This document shows positions 13,947 through 20,023 of a stretch of DNA of 44,102 nt, one piece after another. How positions within the stretch are numbered: position 1 is the stretch's first letter; every line of letters begins with the position of its first letter. The translations under genes were made by a program, and so were the position numbers. Below the pieces are notes generated by a model. It was not told the origin of the DNA. It was given only the letters and a program-made list of their open reading frames with translations, and made no database searches. Source of the stretch: a virus; the IMG/VR virus record IMGVR_UViG_3300023171_000002, positions 1 to 44,102 of that record, one strand, 5' to 3'.

Positions 13947-14416
13947 AAATAACTGAGGAAATGATCGAAGCTGCCCGCTCTGCATATGCAGCAGGCGATC
14001 TGCCTAATGATGTGTGTTCTTACGAAGGCATGCGTGATGCCTTGGAGGCCGCGCTTTCCCTGGCTGAGTCAACACCCGTACCCACCGAGCCGTGTGAGTG
14101 GGGAATGGTCCCGAAGATTCTGACCCCAAGAATTGTTCAGTACCTTCAGACGAATACCGAGATGGGCGCCTACGTCTGCGAAAACCTACTGGGAGCCTAT
14201 GGCCTGATGGATGAATATCACACGGCCCTGATTTCTGCATGCGTCAAAGATGCCAGCGGTTTGTCATCAAACCCAATTGACCCCGATCCAAACCCCAAAT
14301 TCTTCGGACAAGAATGGCTTGACGAAGAATACCGCGTCGATGGGGCTGGTACGATCTGGGACCGCAAGACCGGAGAAAACGTATCCGAACGTCTTCGTAG
14401 GGAGAGCAAGGAATGA
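13943..14416 (+). CDS. Hypothetical protein with helical phage module
   Basis: A 157-residue protein; ATG 13943 overlaps the previous stop. The N-terminus (MKITEEMIEAARSAYAAGDL) resembles the helical module of the preceding gene, as if the two share an ancestral domain. The later part (DEYHTALISACVKDASGLSS ... EEYRVDGAGTIWDRKTGENV) appears beta-rich. Function unknown; it is translated as part of the rightward coupled chain leading to xis and int. Confidence 0.55.
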   Translation: MKITEEMIEAARSAYAAGDLPNDVCSYEGMRDALEAALSLAESTPVPTEPCEWGMVPKILTPRIVQYLQTNTEMGAYVCENLLGAYGLMDEYHTALISACVKDASGLSSNPIDPDPNPKFFGQEWLDEEYRVDGAGTIWDRKTGENVSERLRRESKE

Positions 14417-14730
14417 GCGACCAACGCGATATTTACGAAGTGGCCAATCAGCTCGGTGGCTATGTTGGCCCCACCACGCCTGAGTTCCTGAAGAAATTCC
14501 TGCTGCGCGAGTCTGAGGAAGCCTCAAAGCTTGCCGATCGTATCATTCACCTCGAAAAGGCACTTCGAGACATAGCCGAAGAACGTGGCAGATGCTCCAA
14601 GTGTGGGAAATTGGCCGATATGCCGAGTAATTGCGTTAGTTGCGATAACTATCGCGCTTGCACGTGGGCCCCACAAAACCCTGCAGACATTGCCCGTGCA
14701 GCTCTGGACGCAAAGGAGAGGAAGGAATGA
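14413..14730 (+). CDS. Small cysteine-rich hypothetical protein
   Basis: A 105-residue protein with ATGA overlaps on both sides. The C-terminal half contains GRCSKCGKLADMPSNCVSCD followed by RACTW: four cysteines arranged as two CxxC pairs plus one more, compatible with a zinc finger. The N-terminal half is a helix (LLRESEEASKLADRIIHLEK, then ALRDIAEE). The position just ahead of the excisionase gives no functional hint. Confidence 0.6.
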   Translation: MSDQRDIYEVANQLGGYVGPTTPEFLKKFLLRESEEASKLADRIIHLEKALRDIAEERGRCSKCGKLADMPSNCVSCDNYRACTWAPQNPADIARAALDAKERKE

Positions 14731-15020
14731 CAGTCTACACGCCGGCCACCCTTGCCAAGAAATGGGAATGTTCAGAGCGCCACGTGCGCAACCTTATCAC
14801 CAGCGGCCAATTGCCTTCATTCCGGCTTGGTGAAAAGCTCCTGCGGATCAGGGGTGAAGAAGTGGAGAAATTTGAATGCCAGATTGGCGCATCACACGAC
14901 TACGAGGAGAATATTGCCTCACCTGGGAAGACGAGGCTGGAGTCAGGCGCCGTTATAAGCTTGGAACAGCCGATCCGAAAGAAGCGAACCGCCGCGCCAC
15001 GTCTCGATATGCGGAACTGA
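14727..15020 (+). CDS. xis: Excisionase (MerR/HTH_17-like)
   Basis: A 97-residue protein starting at ATG 14727 in an ATGA overlap. Residues 1-52 form a winged helix-turn-helix of the excisionase/HTH_17 type: YTPATLAKKWECSERHVRNL, ITSGQLPSFRLGEKLLRIRG, then a helix with EEVEKFE. The C-terminal tail is basic (PIRKKRTAAPRLDMRN). It should bend DNA at att sites and favour excision. The integrase ORF starts inside it, so 145 nt are read in two frames. Confidence 0.8.
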   Translation: MTVYTPATLAKKWECSERHVRNLITSGQLPSFRLGEKLLRIRGEEVEKFECQIGASHDYEENIASPGKTRLESGAVISLEQPIRKKRTAAPRLDMRN

Positions 15021-15880
15021 CCAGACCGAAAGGTACGACGGTCAAGGATATCTGGAATGCCTACTGTCACGCCAAGGAGGGCTTGGCAGTGCTCGAGACG
15101 ATGAAACACACATGGAAGGCTCTCGAGCCAAGGTTCGGCCGCATAGAGGCGACAGAGGTATCAATTGACGATTGCCGAGCTCACACGCTCGAGCGCAGAG
15201 CAGCCAAGACCACGAAAAACCCAGACGGCATTCAGGATGGAACAATCCATACCGAGCTCGGACATCTGCGCATGGTGCTGAAGTGGGCCGAGAATAACCG
15301 GATCATTGCTCGAGCTCCACATATAGAGAGACCGGCCAAGCCAGAGCCGAAGGATTATCACATCTCGAGAGACGAGGTGAAGACACTGATGGCCTGCGCC
15401 AACGTCCCGCACATCCGCCTGCTCATCCGTCTGCTCATCAGCACAGGAGCTCGAGTGACGGCAGCGCTGCAGCTTACGTGGGACAGGGTGGAGCTCGACC
15501 GTGGGATTATCAACCTGCGTAACCCGTTCGATCGCTCGAGGCGGAAAGGACGCGCCACGGTGCCAATCAATAAGCAGTTGCTTGAGGATCTGCTCGAGGC
15601 CAAGAAACTGGCCATGTCGCCATTCGTCATAGAATGGGCCGGGAAGAATGTAGTCTCAGTAAAAAAGGGGATGAAGGCTGCGGCTATCGCGGCGGGGTTG
15701 CCGGATGTAACGCCGCATGTGTTGCGTCATTCGGCCGGCGTATGGCTGGCGGAAGACGGACACAGCATGGCGGAGATTGCGCAATTTCTCGGCCATGGGA
15801 ATACGCGGACAACGGAGAAAGTCTACGCCCGCTTTAGCCCGGAATATCTGCGCGGGCTTGCATCATCTCTCGAGCTCTAA
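14876..15880 (+). CDS. int: Tyrosine site-specific integrase
   Basis: A 334-residue phage integrase. ATG 14876 lies inside xis and has GGAG 8 nt upstream. Residues about 1-50 look like the arm-binding domain, 50-150 like the SAM-like core-binding domain, and 160-334 are catalytic. Visible catalytic residues are R193 (STGARVTAAL), probable K224 (RRKGRATVP), H281 and R284 (HVLRHS), H307 (LGHGN) and nucleophile Y317 (EKVYARF). It would recombine attP with a tRNA attB. The tRNA-derived attP lies 128 bp after its stop codon, the usual int-attP arrangement. Confidence 0.95.
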   Translation: MPDWRITRLRGEYCLTWEDEAGVRRRYKLGTADPKEANRRATSRYAELTRPKGTTVKDIWNAYCHAKEGLAVLETMKHTWKALEPRFGRIEATEVSIDDCRAHTLERRAAKTTKNPDGIQDGTIHTELGHLRMVLKWAENNRIIARAPHIERPAKPEPKDYHISRDEVKTLMACANVPHIRLLIRLLISTGARVTAALQLTWDRVELDRGIINLRNPFDRSRRKGRATVPINKQLLEDLLEAKKLAMSPFVIEWAGKNVVSVKKGMKAAAIAAGLPDVTPHVLRHSAGVWLAEDGHSMAEIAQFLGHGNTRTTEKVYARFSPEYLRGLASSLEL

Positions 15881-15949
15881 ATCAACGTAGTGCTCTTGTG
15901 GCATGCTGAACCGGAGATGAGGAACAGAAAGTGATTCTAATGCCTGAAA

Positions 15950-15987
15950 CGACCTTTCAAGAAGTGCTCTTTTCCCGTAAAAGGTCG
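15950..15987. repeat. Inverted repeat flanking attP
   Basis: CGACCTTT (15950-15957) and AAAGGTCG (15980-15987) form a perfect 8-bp inverted repeat with a 22-nt spacer, about 20 bp from the tRNA-derived core. There is no T-run after either arm, so it does not look like an intrinsic terminator. Arm-type integrase or excisionase binding sites are a reasonable reading. Confidence 0.4.
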
Positions 15988-16008
15988 GTTTGCGGCCAAG
16001 GGAACAAT

Positions 16009-16054
16009 GTTGACATCGTAGGGGTCACAGGTTCAATCCCTGTTACGCCCACCA
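16009..16054 (+). other. attP: Putative attP core: 3' half of a tRNA-Val(GAC)-like gene
   Basis: The sequence contains an anticodon loop TTGACAT (anticodon GAC at 16012-16014) and the 3' anticodon strand. A complete T-arm follows (stem ACAGG 16027-16031, loop TTCAATC, stem CCTGT 16039-16043), then acceptor strand TACGCCC, discriminator A and CCA (16051-16054). No D-arm or 5' acceptor strand lies upstream, so it is not a working tRNA gene. A tRNA 3' end next to an integrase is the classic attP core; integration would restore the host tRNA. Confidence 0.8.
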
Positions 16055-16087
16055 TCCTTTTCAAGCACTTAGCTGCTTTCTGCGAAG

Positions 16088-16118
16088 CGCCCTCTAGGTT
16101 CAATGAACTTGGAGGGCG
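16088..16118. terminator. Strong hairpin between convergent int and late operon
   Basis: Thirty-one bases fold into a 14-bp stem (CGCCCTC at 16088-16094 opposite GAGGGCG at 16112-16118, with two G-T wobbles further in) around an AAT loop. It starts 5 nt beyond the stop of the last leftward gene. No T-tract follows on either strand, so it may stop or protect both converging transcripts without being a textbook intrinsic terminator. Confidence 0.5.
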
Positions 16119-16122
16119 AATA

Positions 16123-16785
16123 TTACTGCCCCAAAGACGTGGGACGATTGCCTGACAGTCGGGACAAGTCACGCTCTAGCCTTTGCTGGTTTTCCTTCAG
16201 ATCAAAGATGATATCGCGGGCGCCGTAAGTGGATGCCTGCGCCTGCTTGATCTCGTCAATCTGCTTTTGAAGCTGAGCCTTCTGCATATCGTCGGACTGC
16301 CAGACGCGCTCCAGTTCGGCTCTCGGAACCATCTGGTCGTTGATCTTTCCGATTGATAGGTTCATCTGGCTGAATTTGTCGATGTACTCATTTCGGGACA
16401 CGACACGGTTATTCTCGTAGGTCGCACGGAAATCCTGGAACGCGGCGATCGACACGGCATCCTTGGAGACCTCGGAAATGTTGACATCCAGCCTGTCCAG
16501 ACCCTTGCTGAGGCTGCTATAGAAGAACGCGCCCCCTGTGGCTAAGACGGTGAAGCAGACGCCCGCCGCTGCCCAGATCACAGGCCATTGGGTTTTGGAA
16601 TTGCTACGAAGCTCATTCGACAGGGTGCCGATGGCCGAATTGACCGTCTGAAACCCTGTGTTCATATTGCTGCGGATATCGATCAGGTCTTTGCCTTGGT
16701 TCTCCACCCTCTCGGAGAGACGGGCATAAGAGGCAAGAGGATCAAAGTTTCCATTGCTGGACATATCAGAATTCCCTGATGACAT
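16123..16785 (-). CDS. Membrane-anchored coiled-coil protein at end of lysis region
   Basis: A 220-residue protein. ATG 16785 is used; ATG 16764 has a better AGGGA site and is the alternative. Residues about 70-90 (PVIWAAAGVCFTVLATGGAF) form one transmembrane helix. The N-terminal side is helical (ARLSERVENQGKDLIDIRSN) and the long C-terminal side is coiled coil (MQKAQLQKQIDEIKQAQAST ... FDLKENQQRLERDLSRLSG). It is the last gene of the leftward late transcript, after the spanins. A role in lysis or in the envelope is likely but unproven. Confidence 0.6.
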   Translation of the reverse strand: MSSGNSDMSSNGNFDPLASYARLSERVENQGKDLIDIRSNMNTGFQTVNSAIGTLSNELRSNSKTQWPVIWAAAGVCFTVLATGGAFFYSSLSKGLDRLDVNISEVSKDAVSIAAFQDFRATYENNRVVSRNEYIDKFSQMNLSIGKINDQMVPRAELERVWQSDDMQKAQLQKQIDEIKQAQASTYGARDIIFDLKENQQRLERDLSRLSGNRPTSLGQ

Positions 16786-16923
16786 TTACAGCACCCGAAG
16801 CCATGTGTTTTCATGATTAACGATAGGGGAATGATTGGCGGGTACAATGAACCCAGCCGTAACGAACCCGTATCGTGCGGTCAGGCCGGTGCGCTCTGCT
16901 CTAACAGGACGTTCCGGCCGATC

Positions 16924-17013
16924 TTAGTCGATCGTGAGGGCAATCGCCGTGAACACGATTGAGGCTGTGACCAAGGCCACGAATATCCATGAGATGATTG
17001 TCAATCGGCTCAT
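16924..17013 (-). CDS. Tiny single-pass membrane protein (29 aa)
   Basis: A 29-codon gene. ATG 17013-17011 overlaps the o-spanin TGA as ATGA, and AGGGAG lies 8 nt upstream. The product, MSRLTIISWIFVALVTASIV followed by FTAIALTID, is almost entirely one membrane helix with a short basic N-terminus. This is the form of small pinholin- or antiholin-like regulators and of other phage miniproteins. Coupling inside the lysis cassette supports expression; the exact role is unknown. Confidence 0.6.
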   Translation of the reverse strand: MSRLTIISWIFVALVTASIVFTAIALTID

Positions 17014-17300
17014 TGAAGCTTCTCCCTTGTCGCATCGTAGAAATCAGCGCACCGGCCGACGCGGGAGTTTGCCCGATCGGTCGAGAGGCGTTCGCGCTTC
17101 AGAACGGAAATCACCTCATCCCCTACATTGACCGGAGCGTGAGGCTCTTTCACCCTGCAGTCATCGGGGAGGGCGGGAAGAACAACGCGAGCCTGCGCCC
17201 TGCCCTGCGTCTTGGCGCTCTCATTTAAGGTCGAGCAAGAACTTGCGGTCAACGTCATCAAGACTGCAAGAACGGCCGGAAGTTTTGCGAAGAGCCTCAT
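17010..17300 (-). CDS. Outer-membrane spanin subunit (Rz1-like lipoprotein)
   Basis: A 96-residue protein. ATG 17300 has AGAGG about 10 nt upstream and lies inside the 3' end of the i-spanin gene in another frame (80-nt overlap), the classic Rz/Rz1 arrangement. The N-terminus MRLFAKLPAVLAVLMTLTAS followed by SC is a signal peptide with a lipobox-like cysteine; position -3 is alanine rather than the usual leucine. The mature part has prolines and charged residues (VVLPALPDDCRVKEPHAPVN). It would sit in the outer membrane and join the i-spanin for the last step of lysis. Confidence 0.7.
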   Translation of the reverse strand: MRLFAKLPAVLAVLMTLTASSCSTLNESAKTQGRAQARVVLPALPDDCRVKEPHAPVNVGDEVISVLKRERLSTDRANSRVGRCADFYDATREKLQ

Positions 17301-17595
17301 ATTCCGAAATCCTCTTTTCAGCTTCATCACGCTGCGTTGCTTCGGCGGCGCGGGAGTTTTTCAGTTGGACCTGATAGGCCTCGATCACGATCCGGCCGGC
17401 GGATACCTGGCGCTCTAGCTCTGCGGCCTTGGCTTCGGCAGAGATGGCGCGAACCTCAAGCACCATGCCCTGCTTGGCCTCACGAACCTCAAGGGGGATG
17501 ATGACCAGCCAGAACAGGAGAGAGGCAGCAGCGGCGCCCATTGCCATGCGGACGATGCCAGCAAAACCGCCGATGACGTTCCATAAGGCGATCAT
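17221..17595 (-). CDS. Inner-membrane spanin subunit (Rz-like)
   Basis: A 124-residue protein with an N-terminal signal-anchor (VRMAMGAAAASLLFWLVIIP, about residues 15-34), then a long periplasmic coiled coil (EVRAISAEAKAAELERQVSA ... AATQRDEAEKRISEYEALRK) and a short C-terminal segment with one cysteine. This is the layout of i-spanins, which bridge the periplasm to the o-spanin and fuse the two membranes. The o-spanin start lies within its last third. An HNH gene separates it from the holin-like gene. Confidence 0.75.
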   Translation of the reverse strand: MIALWNVIGGFAGIVRMAMGAAAASLLFWLVIIPLEVREAKQGMVLEVRAISAEAKAAELERQVSAGRIVIEAYQVQLKNSRAAEATQRDEAEKRISEYEALRKTSGRSCSLDDVDRKFLLDLK

Positions 17596-17614
17596 TGTTT
17601 CACCTCGCTGGAAT

Positions 17615-18094
17615 TTATTCTACGTGACGCCATGATTTTCGCCGCCTAATGTCAGAGACAGTTGTGAAGTGGATGCCGTATTCCGCAGCAATATCTACGA
17701 TGCGCCTGCTATCCTGACGGATGGCCCTAACCATATCGTCCGTTACCAGAGCATTTCCGTTTGCTTCGCCCGGGCGCGGGTGCGCTGTGTGCCGGGATTT
17801 CCCCATCATGTCGGCGGTATTGTCGGCCGGGGTTCCCAAGAATAGGTGATCCGGGTTCCAACAATTCCTTTTGTCACAGGTGTGAAGGACGAATATGCCC
17901 TTTGGGATTTCACCTTTATGCGCCCGATACGAATATCGGTGAACGCGCTCATTTACTGAGCCAATACGGATTTCACCGTACCCGTTATGTGTTTTGGAAC
18001 CCTGCCAAAGCCAGCACCCGCCATCTTCGATTATTGACTTAGCGTTCAGCCTGTCCAAAGCTGGGGTAATCATCATTCCTTTTTTGCGGCCCAT
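17615..18094 (-). CDS. HNH homing endonuclease inserted in the lysis cassette
   Basis: A 159-residue HNH nuclease. The start is ATG 18094 (MGRKKGMMITPAL), with AAGGAG 8 nt upstream; a longer GTG start at 18115 has no such site. Key segments are GGCWLWQGSKTHNGYGEIRI, then VHRYSYRAHKGEI, VLHTCDKRNCWNPDHLFLGT (HNH core) and a C-terminal helix-turn-helix (MVRAIRQDSRRIVDIAAEYG). The family is selfish DNA that cuts intronless alleles. It lies between holin-like and i-spanin genes and is visibly richer in A+T than its neighbours, suggesting a recent arrival. Confidence 0.88.
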   Translation of the reverse strand: MGRKKGMMITPALDRLNAKSIIEDGGCWLWQGSKTHNGYGEIRIGSVNERVHRYSYRAHKGEIPKGIFVLHTCDKRNCWNPDHLFLGTPADNTADMMGKSRHTAHPRPGEANGNALVTDDMVRAIRQDSRRIVDIAAEYGIHFTTVSDIRRRKSWRHVE

Positions 18095-18174
18095 TTTACA
18101 ATCTCCTTGTTGCACAAGTGACTGTAATATAATTATCTTTTAAAGTCGTCCTCGCGCTCCGAATTTTCGGTGGA

Positions 18175-18456
18175 TTACTGCTTAACCTCTACGCTCGTCG
18201 TAGTTGGGGCGCTCTGGTCGATGGCCTGCGTTGCAGCTGCGGCCTTGTCTTTGTTTCGATCGTCAATCACGCCGCTGAAAAGGTAGCCATTGGCGATGAT
18301 GCCGATCAGGAGGAAAGCGCCGTTCACGATATCCTGGTTAAGCCGCGTGTCTTCACCCGCAAGGGTTAGATAGATTATGACCACATAACAGACGCCAAGA
18401 GTTGAGAAGACGGCCCAGCGACGCCAGAGCCATGAGCGTTCAACAAAAGCTGGCAT
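18175..18456 (-). CDS. Holin-like small membrane protein
   Basis: A 93-residue protein. ATG 18456 overlaps the endolysin's TGA (ATGA); a longer open frame upstream lies inside the endolysin gene. Two membrane segments are clear: WAVFSTLGVCYVVIIYLTLA and NGAFLLIGIIANGYLFSGVI, joined by a short polar loop (GEDTRLNQDI). A charged C-terminal tail follows (DDRNKDKAAAATQAI). Two spans, small size and coupling to an endolysin fit a class II holin. It could instead be another lysis-cassette membrane factor. Confidence 0.7.
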   Translation of the reverse strand: MPAFVERSWLWRRWAVFSTLGVCYVVIIYLTLAGEDTRLNQDIVNGAFLLIGIIANGYLFSGVIDDRNKDKAAAATQAIDQSAPTTTSVEVKQ

Positions 18457-18890
18457 CAGCCGTCCTCGTAGAGTTTGGATTTTTTGGCCCAGTCGCGCCA
18501 TGGGGTCAGCTCGAAATGGGGCATGTCCCAAGCGTCCGATGTGGTTTTGTCGCCGTCCATGTTCCAATCGCCACCCCAGCGCAGCGGGATGCCCTTCTCC
18601 TTGGCAATCCTCATGACGATATCGGCCAGCCGCTTGAAGGCCTTCCGATCGTTCCAGTCATAGGGGAATGGGAATAGATCGAACGCGATTGCCGGCACAT
18701 AGTTGTGAGCAGACTGGCCGAACTTGGCCTTGCTCTTCCCGGTCTTATAGGCCCGGGTCTGCGCATCCCGGCCCCTGGTGCTATCGAGCACGCGGAAATC
18801 CATCTCCTTGATGGCCTCGTTGGCAATCGTCTTGAGATGCGGATGGCATTTGGACAAGTTTGTGAGCGATGCAACGCCGAAGACGGGCAT
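18456..18890 (-). CDS. Endolysin, M15-type L-alanyl-D-glutamate peptidase
   Basis: A 144-residue peptidoglycan peptidase of the VanY/M15 group. Zinc and active-site residues are visible: H62 and D71 in GQSAHNYVPAIAFDLFP, and H125 in WDMPHFELTP. An upstream S-T-R-G-x-x-x-Q-x-x-A segment (DSTRGRDAQTRAYKTGKSKA) is also typical. It would cut the stem peptide cross-link region of the host wall. There is no signal peptide, so release depends on the holin-like protein coupled downstream. Confidence 0.88.
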   Translation of the reverse strand: MPVFGVASLTNLSKCHPHLKTIANEAIKEMDFRVLDSTRGRDAQTRAYKTGKSKAKFGQSAHNYVPAIAFDLFPFPYDWNDRKAFKRLADIVMRIAKEKGIPLRWGGDWNMDGDKTTSDAWDMPHFELTPWRDWAKKSKLYEDG

Positions 18891-18994
18891 GGTGATGTCC
18901 TTTGATTGTCAGGGGTGTTTGGCGCTTGCCTGATAGGTTGCACCGATGATACGAGATCCAACCGGGGCGACATGACCCCGAGGGTGGGGAAAAG
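18891..18994 (+). promoter_or_regulatory. Divergent gap with candidate promoter and hairpin for the methyltransferase gene
   Basis: This 104-bp gap separates the leftward endolysin from the rightward methyltransferase gene. TTGCCT followed, 16 nt later, by GATACG is a possible rightward promoter. A 5-bp hairpin CGGGG (18963-18967) / CCCCG (18976-18980) sits about 14 nt before the ATG and just upstream of the GGGGAAAAG site. It could modulate translation. All of this is by eye. Confidence 0.3.
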
Positions 18995-20023
18995 ATGAAA
19001 CACAGCCGGAAGCCGACGAGACAGGACGTAACTTCGTGCTACAATTTGTTGCTAGGCCGTGAGCCCGAGAGCCAAAAGGCTGTTGATTGGCACGTCAACA
19101 CCAGCAACACCGTCGCGGACATGATCGCCAAGATTGTCCGAAGCGATGAGTTTGAAAGCCGGTTCGGGATATTCAGAACTGGGACCTTCATGGCCGCAGA
19201 CAAATTCGAGGTTGAGGTTGAATCCACCCCAGAGCAGCTTTCGAAGCTATTGGATCGCACCGCCCTCACTTGGAACGAGTTGGGCGTGGACGAGCCGCAC
19301 TGGTCGGTGATCACGGACCCCAGCTTCAAGAGCGAAAGCATTGAAGCCAACCAGGACTCATTCTACAAAACAGGCGAGGCAGAGATTGGCCGGTTAGGCG
19401 CTCTCCTGCAGCGCAATGGCCTATCCTTCAGCAAGGACGCGACTTGCATTGACTTCGGCTGTGGGGTCGGCCGGCTGTCCCTGCCTCTGTCTGATCGCGT
19501 GAATAAGGTGATCGGCGTTGACATATCAAACGGTCATCTCACCGCAGCGAGACATGCGGCCACAAAGTACGATAAGCCGAATGCCTCGTTCGTAAAGATC
19601 GATGCCGTCAGCGATCTAGACAACCTGCCATCGTGCGACTTGCTGGTCACCCTGATTGTCCTTCAGCACAACCCGCCGCCGGTCATGCTCGCCATTCTGG
19701 AAAAGCTCCTTGCGCGTCTGAATCCGGGCGGCGTTGCAGTCTTCCAAGTCCCTGTTTACCGGGAAAACTACAGCTTCTCGATTGAAGAATATCTAGCGAA
19801 AACCCGCAGCCTTGACATGGAAATGCACCCTTTGCCGCCCAGCAAGGTATTCAAGGCAGTCTCAAAGGCCGGATGCGCCGTTCTTGAGGTCCGCGAAGAC
19901 CTGCATGCCTATATGAGAGACATCGTTTCTCAGACCTTCCTCGTCCAGAAAGCGGCCGTGGAAAAACGTCCTTCGATCTGGAGCCCGTCTTATTGGCTTT
20001 CGAGCAAGACATATGACGAGTGA
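18995..20023 (+). CDS. SAM-dependent methyltransferase with DUF4214-like N-terminus (moron)
   Basis: A 342-residue protein on the strand opposite to the late genes. Residues about 8-60 (VTSCYNLLLGREPESQKAVD ... MIAKIVRSDEFESRF) resemble DUF4214, a module often attached to surface-polysaccharide enzymes. Residues about 145-270 are a class I methyltransferase: motif I CIDFGCGVGRLSL (151-163), VIGVDIS (172-178), LLVTLIVLQHNPPP and LNPGGVAVFQVP. It could methylate a host surface sugar in the lysogen. It is convergent with, and overlaps by 34 nt, the tailspike gene, whose receptor may be the same polymer. This functional link is inference. Confidence 0.7.
   Translation: MKHSRKPTRQDVTSCYNLLLGREPESQKAVDWHVNTSNTVADMIAKIVRSDEFESRFGIFRTGTFMAADKFEVEVESTPEQLSKLLDRTALTWNELGVDEPHWSVITDPSFKSESIEANQDSFYKTGEAEIGRLGALLQRNGLSFSKDATCIDFGCGVGRLSLPLSDRVNKVIGVDISNGHLTAARHAATKYDKPNASFVKIDAVSDLDNLPSCDLLVTLIVLQHNPPPVMLAILEKLLARLNPGGVAVFQVPVYRENYSFSIEEYLAKTRSLDMEMHPLPPSKVFKAVSKAGCAVLEVREDLHAYMRDIVSQTFLVQKAAVEKRPSIWSPSYWLSSKTYDE

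Noticed and set aside
15960-16060. Complete phage tRNA gene next to int
   Set aside because: Only the part from the anticodon loop to CCA is present; there is no D-arm and no matching 5' acceptor strand, so it is an attP fragment.
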